The notes below the pieces were generated by a model. That model was not told the origin of the DNA, did not search any database, and saw nothing but the letters and a program-made list of their open reading frames with translations. From a virus: DNA of 24,493 bases. Numbering within the stretch: position 1 is the stretch's first letter; each line of letters starts with the position of its first letter. The position numbers were made by a program, and so were the translations under genes. Below are positions 13,612-22,100 of this stretch, one piece after another. The DNA lies in the IMG/VR virus record IMGVR_UViG_3300017749_000125, positions 1 to 24,493 of that record; one strand, 5' to 3'.

Positions 13612-15894
13612 ATGTATACTTTTGTAACAAGCTTTCCTAAAAAACACGAAGAAGAATATGGACTGCCTATGCTGGAGTCTGTCATAAGCAAATGGAAACC
13701 GACCGACTTTAAACTATACGTGTACCTTGAGGGTTATAAAAAAGAAACAGACGGACTGCCGCAGGCAAGCTTCATTACCTACCGTCACATAGAAGATGTA
13801 GAAGCACGCAACGATTTTATTAAGCGTAATGCAGATAAAAACGGACGCTTTGCGGAAGCACCATACAATTACAGGCTGGACGCAGTACGTTTTTGTAATA
13901 AAGTATATGCCTACTCAGACCTTGCCTTTGAGTTAATTGAAGAAGAATACAAGGGATGGTTGGCATGGCTTGATGCCGACACTGTTACAAAGAAAAGATT
14001 TACTGCAGAAGACGCAGCTAAGATTATGCTTGACGAGGTAGACATGGTTCACCTTGGTCGCATTGACATTGACTACAGCGAAACAGGATTTACTGCATGG
14101 AACATGGCATATCATAACGCCTGCTCTCACATCGTAGATATACGTGGCGCATATGACACTAACGAAGTATTCAGCTATCGTGAGTGGACTGATTCATTTG
14201 TGTACACCCGCCTGCTCAAGATATATGAAGCACATGGTTCAAAGATACGCAACTTGTCAGAGGGAGTGCGTGGCCTAGAGATGTTTGAAAACTGTATGTT
14301 AAATGAACACTTTATACATAACAAAGGTAGTCGTAAGTGGCAAAAGAAACAGGAAGTATCTCCTGATATTGTAGGTCCAAAGCGTTACAAACAGCTTGCA
14401 GATTTGGTTCGCTTCTACTCTGAAGACCGTAACACCTTTACTATTGTAGAGACAGGCACATGGAATGGTGGTCGAGCCATTGAGATGGCACTTGCTGCTT
14501 TTGAAAATGTAGATACAGTACACTATCGTGGCTTTGATTTATTTGAAGAGGCCACAGAGGAGACAGATAAGGTAGAACTAAACATCAAGGCGCACAATCC
14601 TACTGAGGCTGTGTCCCGTAGACTTGCAGAGTTTGCTGTCAAGATGGCAAAGAACAATAAGAAGTTTACCTACAATCTAAATTGCGGTGACACCAAGGAC
14701 ACCATGAAATCTAAGAGATTCGATGACGTAGACCTTGCTTATATTGATGGCGGTCATTCATATGATACAGTTAAAAGCGATTACACTTTCTTGAAAGACG
14801 TACCCGTTATTGTATTCGATGACTACTATTCACATGAAGACAAAGAGTTTTTGGACAACCCTGACTACAACGGAATCATACGAACCTTTGAAAAAATTAA
14901 GGACACTAATAAATATGTTCTTCCATCAGATGACCCAACTGCGTTTGGCGGCAAGGTTCATCTTGGCGTAGTTATCTCTCCCAAAGAGAAAGATTTACCA
15001 CAAGAGTTCATGCGTATCCCCATCATTGTAAAACCAAAAGACTCAATGCCACAGGACGACATCCATAACAACATTATCTACAACGTAGAAAAGATTAATG
15101 ACTTTGATTGGGTCAAGCAATACAAAACAAATAACAAGCACGCCATCATTGTATCAGGCGGTCAACTTGACATGAAAGAAATTAAGAAAGTTCAAAAGAA
15201 ATATGATGCCGAAGTATGGTGTGTCAAGCATTCATATCCCCGTCTTCTTAAAGCAGGTATTAAACCTACAGCCTGTGTCATTCTAGACCCACGGCCTGTA
15301 GACGGTGTAAGCACACACGGAGTAAAACGCAAAGACCTATTTAAAGAGGTTGACCCAAGCACACTATTTGTAATTGCCAGCATGACAGACATCTCTGCAG
15401 TAGACTACATTATGTCTAAGACAGATAATGTAAAAGGCTTTCATGCCTTTACAGATGCTGTACGTGACGCAGACAGGGAAGATAAGTTTGTAATCAATAC
15501 CAAGCTTCCTATTCCTACAGGCACAGTATTTATCTCTGGCGGTACTGCCTCTGCCACACGAGCCATCGGTCTGCTTGAAACATTAGGCTATCGCAACCTA
15601 CACCTGTTTGGATTTGATTGTAGCGTACCAGAAGATGCTGTAGATAAAGAAGCAAAAGACGAAGCAGGACAACCAAAATACTTGCATGTAGAAACTGGTG
15701 GGTTTAAGTTCTGGACAACAGGCGAGTTGCTTGCCCTTGCCCAAGACCTTGAGAAGATGCTTGAAAGAAAAGACCTAGCACTAAACATAGACTTCTATGG
15801 TAATAATACTCTTGCTTATCAAGTCTTTGAGCAGTCGTATTACAATCAAGAGTTTCAAACTTTTGAGGAATTTATGGATGACAGGGCAGCTTAA
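13612..15894 (+). CDS. Three-domain fusion: glycosyltransferase, SAM methyltransferase and DUF115
   Basis: This 760-residue protein has three readable parts. Residues about 1-245 form a GT-A-like glycosyltransferase with WLAWLDADTV (DxD at 121-123). Residues about 255-460 form a class I SAM methyltransferase: IVETGTWNGGRAIEM (278-292), acidic FDL (308-310), DLAYIDGGHSYDTVKSDY (374-391) and VIVFDDY. Residues about 505-675 match DUF115, the core of Maf-type flagellin glycosyltransferases: AIIVSGGQLD, LLKAGIKPTACVILDP, then GTVFISGGTASATRAI and LHLFGFDCS. It could build and methylate a glycan in one chain. No membrane segment is present. Its end overlaps the terminase gene by 17 bases. Confidence 0.82.
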   Translation: MYTFVTSFPKKHEEEYGLPMLESVISKWKPTDFKLYVYLEGYKKETDGLPQASFITYRHIEDVEARNDFIKRNADKNGRFAEAPYNYRLDAVRFCNKVYAYSDLAFELIEEEYKGWLAWLDADTVTKKRFTAEDAAKIMLDEVDMVHLGRIDIDYSETGFTAWNMAYHNACSHIVDIRGAYDTNEVFSYREWTDSFVYTRLLKIYEAHGSKIRNLSEGVRGLEMFENCMLNEHFIHNKGSRKWQKKQEVSPDIVGPKRYKQLADLVRFYSEDRNTFTIVETGTWNGGRAIEMALAAFENVDTVHYRGFDLFEEATEETDKVELNIKAHNPTEAVSRRLAEFAVKMAKNNKKFTYNLNCGDTKDTMKSKRFDDVDLAYIDGGHSYDTVKSDYTFLKDVPVIVFDDYYSHEDKEFLDNPDYNGIIRTFEKIKDTNKYVLPSDDPTAFGGKVHLGVVISPKEKDLPQEFMRIPIIVKPKDSMPQDDIHNNIIYNVEKINDFDWVKQYKTNNKHAIIVSGGQLDMKEIKKVQKKYDAEVWCVKHSYPRLLKAGIKPTACVILDPRPVDGVSTHGVKRKDLFKEVDPSTLFVIASMTDISAVDYIMSKTDNVKGFHAFTDAVRDADREDKFVINTKLPIPTGTVFISGGTASATRAIGLLETLGYRNLHLFGFDCSVPEDAVDKEAKDEAGQPKYLHVETGGFKFWTTGELLALAQDLEKMLERKDLALNIDFYGNNTLAYQVFEQSYYNQEFQTFEEFMDDRAA

Positions 15895-16321
15895 AGAGCG
15901 TCAAGAAAAGTTTTGTCAAGCATATCTTATCAACAAGAATGCTACTCAGTCTGCTATCTCTGCTGGCTATAGTGAAAAGTCTGCACACAATCAGGGATAC
16001 AGATTGCTACAAGAACCTGCCATCCAGCGCAGGCTTGAAGAACTTGAAGACGAATACAGCACAGATGTAGATGTTGTCTCAGAGCTTGAGAAACAGTACG
16101 AGCAAGCCAAAGCAAATGGCAACGGTCAAACTGCACTCAAGGCTCTTGAGTTATTATCTCGTGTACGTGGCAACAATGCAGAAGACGATGGACCACAGGA
16201 CGTAGCAGGTCTTGAGGGAAAGATATGTGCCGCCATGAAAATTATAGGCAAAGAAAAAATGTATGAACTGTTTATGTCTACTTGGCCTGAAGATTTTGAA
16301 GAAGAAGGAGAAGAAGAATGA
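15878..16321 (+). CDS. Terminase small subunit
   Basis: This 147-residue protein recognises phage DNA for packaging. LKERQEKFCQAYLINKNATQ, SAISAGYSEKSAHNQGYRLL and IQRRLEELEDE are the classic Terminase_2 helix-turn-helix start. An acidic oligomerisation and C-terminal region ends in FEEEGEEE. ATG 15878, with GAGGA at 15865-15869, is chosen; the longer in-frame start adds an unlikely hydrophobic leader within the upstream gene. The usual partner, the large terminase subunit, does not follow; small membrane proteins and gmd do. The large subunit must lie outside the window. Confidence 0.9.
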   Translation: MTGQLKERQEKFCQAYLINKNATQSAISAGYSEKSAHNQGYRLLQEPAIQRRLEELEDEYSTDVDVVSELEKQYEQAKANGNGQTALKALELLSRVRGNNAEDDGPQDVAGLEGKICAAMKIIGKEKMYELFMSTWPEDFEEEGEEE

Positions 16322-16581
16322 AACAGTTTATATATAATTCTTGGAACGGTGTAATGGATGCCGACCACAGCCCACTAAAGAATATACCAGATGTTAATAC
16401 ACGGCACATGATACTTCAGGTTTTAGCTTGGATGTGGTGTATTGCATTCGGTCTATGGCTTGGTAGCCTATGGATGTTTGGCTTATCTGCATTTATTCAC
16501 ATTATACTACTAGCTGCCGCAGCTATAACAGTAGGTACTTTTCACCAAGCAGAAAATAATCCAGAGGTATTTAACAAATGA
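16318..16581 (+). CDS. Small two-pass membrane protein (87 aa)
   Basis: This 87-residue protein begins in an ATGA overlap with the terminase gene. It has a polar N-terminal part of about 30 residues followed by two adjacent hydrophobic segments, LQVLAWMWCIAFGLWLGSLW and GLSAFIHIILLAAAAITVG, joined by a very short turn, and ends in a polar tail. This looks like a helical hairpin in the membrane. A second holin or a virion membrane component is possible, but no family is recognised. It is coupled to the next gene by ATGA. Confidence 0.65.
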   Translation: MKQFIYNSWNGVMDADHSPLKNIPDVNTRHMILQVLAWMWCIAFGLWLGSLWMFGLSAFIHIILLAAAAITVGTFHQAENNPEVFNK

Positions 16582-16793
16582 CCTTAATATCAATAGCAAA
16601 AGTTCTTTGTTTTCTTACAACTCAGGGGGTTACACAAGCTCCTATGGATGGACAAATGAGTGTGCTTGTAAGGCGTTGTACCTATCATTGTCAAGATAGA
16701 GTTGTAAAACGACATCAAATATATTACGATGACCAATGCCCGAAAGTAATATACAAAAATACTAGGTCATTATATAAGATGCTTGGAACATGA
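16578..16793 (+). CDS. Small putative exported cysteine protein (71 aa)
   Basis: This 71-residue protein starts in an ATGA overlap. It has a weakly hydrophobic start (MTLISIAKVLCFLTTQGVTQ) that could be a signal peptide. The rest is basic with three cysteines (CTYHCQ and QCPKV), suited to disulfides outside the cytoplasm. It ends in an ATGA overlap with gmd. No family is recognised; export is a guess from the N-terminus. Confidence 0.55.
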   Translation: MTLISIAKVLCFLTTQGVTQAPMDGQMSVLVRRCTYHCQDRVVKRHQIYYDDQCPKVIYKNTRSLYKMLGT

Positions 16794-17815
16794 ATAATCT
16801 TGGAGAAAAAACAGCCCTTGTCACTGGCGTTACAGGACAAGATGGTGGATATCTAGCAGAACTATTGCTTGATAAAGGCTATAATGTACATGGACTACAA
16901 CGGCGTGTATCATCAGAACCCTCCAGACGTATTGCACACTTAGTAGATAACCCCAACTTTAAGCTACACTATGGCGACCTAACTGATACAGGTAGCCTAA
17001 TGCAATTGTTTGATACCAACTTATTTGATGAGGTTTATAACCTTGCGGCACAGTCTCACGTGCGTGTGTCTTTTGATGTGCCAGAATACACCGCTAATGT
17101 GGACGCTATAGGGGTTTTAAAGCTCTTAGAGTGCATTCGTACACTTGGCCTATCCGACCATACCAAATTCTATCAAGCGTCCACCTCAGAGCTATATGGG
17201 AAGGTTTTAGAAACACCTCAATCAGAGACTACACCCTTCTATCCACGCAGCCCCTACGGGGTAGCCAAGCAGTTTGCCTTCTGGACTGTAAAAAATTATC
17301 GTGAGGCATACAATATTCACGCATCTAATGGCATTCTATTTAACCACGAGTCACCGTGGCGAGGTGCTGAGTTTGTCACACAGAAGATTGTGCAGGGCGT
17401 AGCAAATATTGCAAAGGAAAAACAGCCACACATTGAGCTAGGAAACTTAGATGCTAAACGAGATTGGGGACATGCTAAAGACTATGTAGAAGGTATGTAT
17501 CTTATGATGCAACAGCCAGAAGGTGATGACTATGTGCTGGCTACAGGTGAGCTACATTCTGTGCGTGAGCTTGTTGAGAGGTGCTTTGCTGCAGTAGATA
17601 TGAAAATCAAATGGGAAGGTGATACAGGTTTGAATGAAGTTGGTATGGATGAATACGACAACACAGTTGTTAGAATTAATCCAGACTTCTATCGCCCTGC
17701 AGAAGTAGAGTTACTGTTAGGTAATCCACAAAAAGCAAAAGATGTACTAGGCTGGGAACCTAAGTACACCTTTGAGTCTATGATTGATGAAATGATGGAA
17801 ACTGCTTTAACCTAA
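16790..17815 (+). CDS. gmd: GDP-mannose 4,6-dehydratase
   Basis: This 341-residue protein converts GDP-mannose to GDP-4-keto-6-deoxy-mannose, the precursor of fucose, rhamnose, perosamine and related deoxysugars. The NAD(P)-binding GVTGQDG (13-19) is present. The catalytic residues fit the short-chain dehydrogenase pattern: Thr132 and Glu134 in STSELYG, and Tyr156-x3-Lys160 in SPYGVAK. FNHESPWRG (184-192) differs from the usual FNHESPRRG by Trp190, and RDWGHAKDYVEG is typical. The length is normal. It starts in an ATGA overlap and its last bases overlap the end of the minus-strand operon. No downstream deoxysugar enzyme lies in the window. Confidence 0.93.
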   Translation: MNNLGEKTALVTGVTGQDGGYLAELLLDKGYNVHGLQRRVSSEPSRRIAHLVDNPNFKLHYGDLTDTGSLMQLFDTNLFDEVYNLAAQSHVRVSFDVPEYTANVDAIGVLKLLECIRTLGLSDHTKFYQASTSELYGKVLETPQSETTPFYPRSPYGVAKQFAFWTVKNYREAYNIHASNGILFNHESPWRGAEFVTQKIVQGVANIAKEKQPHIELGNLDAKRDWGHAKDYVEGMYLMMQQPEGDDYVLATGELHSVRELVERCFAAVDMKIKWEGDTGLNEVGMDEYDNTVVRINPDFYRPAEVELLLGNPQKAKDVLGWEPKYTFESMIDEMMETALT

Positions 17816-18274
17816 AGTAAATATCCCAATAGCTACACCAAGGAAAAGAGCTACACCAATAAAGATAGAGCCGCCGACAAACAACATATCTTCAAAATCC
17901 TTTTGTTTTTTTCGTGCTATACGTTTCTGTTCGGCTATGGCTTCCTTCTCTTCTCGTATACGCTTTGCTCTTTCAGCTACTATCTGCTCCCATGTACCAT
18001 GACCAAACCTATAGTTAATTAGTTTTTTTATTTCATACATTTGTTCTTGAGCTAGTTTAGCATCAATAACAGTAGAGGCAGCGTCTTTTGTTTGTCCTAT
18101 AATAGATTTATTACCATATCTTTTCTGTTGTATCTGCTGCTCACCAGAAAACATGCCATCAACAGCACTAGCAATGTCTTTAATATCATTAACTGTACTG
18201 ATATTAGACTTGATAAACTCCACAGACTTCTGAACTAAGGCGATGCCTGCCAGCGTAGTTGATATAGGTTCCAT
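17807..18274 (-). CDS. Membrane-anchored coiled-coil protein (155 aa)
   Basis: This 155-residue protein is the last gene of the minus-strand operon. It has a short hydrophobic N-terminus (ISTTLAGIALVQKSVEFI), a charged helical middle that is probably coiled coil (RAKRIREEKEAIAEQKRIAR) and one C-terminal membrane segment (LFVGGSIFIGVALFLGVAIG, about 130-149). A GAGAGAGAG ribosome-binding site precedes ATG 18274. Being next to the holin and endolysin it may be a spanin-like or other lysis accessory, but its topology differs from standard i-spanins, whose membrane segment is N-terminal. No family is recognised. Its stop overlaps the end of gmd. Confidence 0.72.
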   Translation of the reverse strand: MEPISTTLAGIALVQKSVEFIKSNISTVNDIKDIASAVDGMFSGEQQIQQKRYGNKSIIGQTKDAASTVIDAKLAQEQMYEIKKLINYRFGHGTWEQIVAERAKRIREEKEAIAEQKRIARKKQKDFEDMLFVGGSIFIGVALFLGVAIGIFTLG

Positions 18275-18297
18275 TTCTCTCTCTCATTTTGTATCAT

Positions 18298-18663
18298 TTA
18301 TTTACGTAATGCCCCAATAGATTTAACACCAAAGCTTGCACCGATTGATACTAAGATACCCCAAGATAACCACTCAGGGCAGTCCTCTCTGAGGAATCTA
18401 AATCCGTCTGCAATATAGGGTTGCGCTGGAGGATAGAAGCAGGCACACAGCAAGCCAACGAAAAAAAGCGTCCACAACTCGTCTTTCCATGAGTCTGCTG
18501 AAGCATCCATAGCTTTAGCTTCCCATGCTGAATCATTGGCTGCATGTTTAATCTGCCCCTGTAGTTTAGCTTCTTCAAGCTTACTCTTGAGTTCTGTTTT
18601 GCGTTGCCTGCCTTCCATCCATTTACCTGCAAGGCTGGCTATAGGTGTTAAAAATTGTATCAT
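18298..18663 (-). CDS. Phage holin, 3TM-type (Holin_3TMs-like)
   Basis: This 121-residue protein fits the small phage holins that form membrane holes to release endolysin. A charged N-terminal helix (EGRQRKTELKSKLEEAKLQG) is followed by SWKDELWTL and a hydrophobic segment, FFVGLLCACFYPPAQP. The C-terminal part WLSWGILVSIGASFGVKSI is the second segment and matches the family's conserved end (ASFG.(K/R)S). Its start is two bases from the stop of the M15 peptidase gene, the usual endolysin-holin pair. No strong ribosome-binding site is visible, so it is probably coupled. Confidence 0.8.
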   Translation of the reverse strand: MIQFLTPIASLAGKWMEGRQRKTELKSKLEEAKLQGQIKHAANDSAWEAKAMDASADSWKDELWTLFFVGLLCACFYPPAQPYIADGFRFLREDCPEWLSWGILVSIGASFGVKSIGALRK

Positions 18664-18664
18664 G

Positions 18665-19129
18665 TTAAAATCCGTTCATATAGTTTTTACCGTCATATCT
18701 TAGCACAGACTTACGATTACGTTCTATTCCAAACTGGTCTATGCCTGTATAGCTACAATGAATCCAGCCAGACTGCGGCTCTCCTTCATTGTAAAACTCT
18801 AGTATTAACTGGTCAAAGTTTAAATTATCTCTAATCCATTCTGCGACCTCTTTGTTATCTATCCCAATTACCTCAAAGTCTGCGGCCTCTCCCTTGGCAT
18901 GTTGACTTACAGAGCTACTGCCTATGGCAAGACACAACTCAACTGAGCGAAAACCACTGCTAACAGTTACAGGTCTGCCGAAATGCTCACGCACTGGCTG
19001 TAGTATATTATGACACAGGCTACGTAGGTTGTGCAAGTGTATTGGGTCAGGCATATTGTTAATACCCTTGCGTAATGCAGTCTGACTTTTAGTCATTTCA
19101 TCTAATGAAAAGTTTGCTGTTATTTGCAT
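18665..19129 (-). CDS. Peptidase M15 endolysin (D-Ala-D-Ala carboxypeptidase-like)
   Basis: This 154-residue protein is a zinc peptidase that cuts peptidoglycan cross-bridges at lysis. The M15 motifs are present: SGFRS (58-62), SQHAKGEAADFEV with zinc ligands His77 and Asp84, and GWIHCSY with His124. It is a single domain with no cell-wall-binding region or signal peptide, as expected for a holin-dependent endolysin. Its ATG overlaps the stop of the large virion gene (TAATG), and the holin gene follows directly. Confidence 0.93.
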   Translation of the reverse strand: MQITANFSLDEMTKSQTALRKGINNMPDPIHLHNLRSLCHNILQPVREHFGRPVTVSSGFRSVELCLAIGSSSVSQHAKGEAADFEVIGIDNKEVAEWIRDNLNFDQLILEFYNEGEPQSGWIHCSYTGIDQFGIERNRKSVLRYDGKNYMNGF

Positions 19130-22100
19130 TATTTTTCTTCCTCACGTAAAGGTAATCCAGCATACATAGTTCTAATTTGTTTAATACCTTGTAAAACTTC
19201 TGAACCAAATAATCTATCTCTAAATAAAGAAACTGTTTTTTTGTCATCTATTAGTTCACTTGGTAAATATACTCCTTGTTCTGCTATAGCAGATAAAACT
19301 CTTCTGTCTAAATTATAACGCCCCTCTCTTGTTATTCCATATAAAGTACGCCCATATCCTAATTTGCCATAATCATAGTTCTTAGTATCTTTATTATAAC
19401 GATATACATCCATATTTGCAAACACATCAATCTTATCTTTTAGATTTGCATGACGTTGACGTTCTATTCCATAATATTCATGTGCTTTTTGATAAATATT
19501 TTGAATGTCTTCGTTTGTTAAACGCCTATCAGAAATATTTTTTAAGTAATCATTAAAAGCACTTTTAGTATTATTTAAATCTTGTAAGTCTTGATAAACA
19601 GAAAGACCCATACCACTATCAACATTAGGAGACTCTCTTCTAAGTCCAGTCTTTCTTAAATATCTTAGGTCTTCTGCTTTCATAGGAAACCCTGAAGCTG
19701 TTTGACCAAAACCTTCTCCACGCAACTCTTCGGACTTATCTGCTCTTTGAATTTTTTCCTCAAGTTTAATTGTGGCAGGCACTAAAGTTTCTAGAACTGT
19801 TCTTGTTCTTATGCCTGCATCTTCTAGTTTTGACATACCCCTTCCAATTGGTTTGCCAGTATCAGGGTCATATCCCATAAGTGCTTTAGCAAAAGCTCCT
19901 GGTAAAAACTTAGCAGAAAAATATGGTCCAAGGAACTCAGATGCAGCATTTGTAAAAAGCTCATCCACCTCTCTTTGTGTGGGTGTATCACCAATTAACA
20001 CTCTACTATTTAAAGTTTTTACAATACTTTTTGTATATTGGTTTGCTTCAAGATAACCTGTATCTACAAACTGAGCCGTAAAATTATTGTTTTCATCAAT
20101 AATTGGTGGTTGTGTAAAAAACTTTGTTGTTGTTTTTTGAAAGTCTGGAGACATCATACGGAAACCACGTTCTGTATCTTGCGTTATCCCCATCATATCA
20201 TTGTTTTGTTTTACAGTTGCTCCGATTGCTACAGTTGTTGCTGCTAAAGCTGATATTCTACGCACACCTGTGGCTACTAATCTAGGATTATTTGTAGCAG
20301 TTCCTTGTGCTATATCTTTAAGTGCTATACTAACAATATTTTTTTGAGTTCTTAAAACTTCTGCAGGATAAGAGGCATATGTACCAAAAGGCAAACGAGA
20401 AAGAAGCCTAACAATAGGAATAGCCGTTGAATAAGAAGGCATCGTGTTTCTAACAACCTCTGCCGCATATTCAAATACTTCATCATCAGTAGCATTTGGA
20501 AAAGCTTTTCTGTAAGCCTTCATTTCAACTTCATGTGCAATCATTTTACCAAAGTCATCAACACCACCGTATAACTTGCTTGCTCCTCTAATGGGAGACT
20601 TTAATGTTTTTGTTGTAAAACTTTCCATACCTTCAGCCAGATTATCTAAGTTAGCTTTCATAGATTCTGTAATTACATTACTATCTATAACGCCAAGGTC
20701 TTTAAGTTTCTTCATGTATTCTAATGATGCTTTGTCACCCTTTGCTGCACCCATTGCTATTTTATGTATAGACTTTGTTGCAGCCTCTACACCTGCAGGT
20801 CGCAAAAGAGTACCATTCATAGCCAAAGCCTGTGTCATACCTACCATATTTTGCAGATGAGCAGTGTGGTCAAACACTGTTTCATTTGCTTGTGCATATG
20901 CAGTAACATTTTGTAATGCTCTTACAAAAGCATTGCCAAATGGTTTATCAATACCAAATACATCAATACCATTATTTAGCATTTTACTAAATTCTTGAGT
21001 TGTTGCAAGCTCTCCTAAGTTAAGTGGGTCGCCCCTTCCCCCCAATCTTCCAAGTCTTTCCTGTGCAAGCGGAGCTACCCTAGTTGAAACTGCACCACGA
21101 CCAGCACCAGTTGGTCTTTGTGCAAATGTAGTAGTTCTCGTAGCCCCCAAAACAGGCACAAAATCAGGAATAAGTCCAGGTAACTTTACTTCTTTTCCTA
21201 TATTATCTTCAGCAAATCTTTTAATTTCTTTTAGATAATCTAACTCAGCTTGAAGTTTAGTTTGATTAATTAAAGTTTGTTGAAAATTTCTTACAGGGTC
21301 TTTTATTTCTCCTAGCAAATCAAGTATGGGCTGGTCAAGATTTTTTCTTCCTTTTAAAACTTTTTGCATATTAGGGCTTGCACCACTATTAAAAATGTTT
21401 ATAAACGTGTCAAGAATATCTTCTTTACCTGCACGCTTCATCATCTCGTCAATAGCACCGTCTATTTCATCTTCTGTAAGGCGTGGATTTCTATCTTTAA
21501 AATAATTCCTAGCATTTTGTACTACACGAATTACCTCTACATTATGGTCGGTAAAAGGTATACGCCCCTTATAATCTCTAAGGTTTTTATCTTCTAAAAC
21601 TTTTTGAATTTGTTTTGACCATTTAGGATTTGTGTGAAATTCAAATGAACGTGTTAAGTAAGGAACATTATCTTTTCCAATGCCTAAAGTTAAAAATTCA
21701 TCCTCTCTCATGCCAAGGTCTTTTTTAATTTGAAGCTCCTTGGCATTAATAGTTCTTCTTGCTTCAGTAGCTGTATCATATAACTTTGGAAACTCTCTAC
21801 GAAGAATCTCGGTTTCTGCGCCTGAAACATCTCCCTTTAAATATTTATCAATCAACCTAACAAGTTCTTGTTTATAGTTAATTTTTTCACTTGGAACTTT
21901 TCCCTGAAGAGTTTCATCTATTGAATATTTAAATTTCTCATTACGACCAACTATTTTAGAAGCAGAATCTAATTGTCGTTTAAGTTTACCAACTTCATAT
22001 TTAATTAATTTTTCTGAACTAGTTAACGCACCCCGTCTTTCTACATCTGCCTTAAATATAGGGTCGGGTAATCCTGTTTTAGATGTAAACAGTCTACCCA

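Noticed and set aside
17804-17818. CTTTA/TAAAG inverted repeat as a bidirectional terminator
   Set aside because: The stem is only five AT-rich pairs with a three-base loop and no T-run beyond it.
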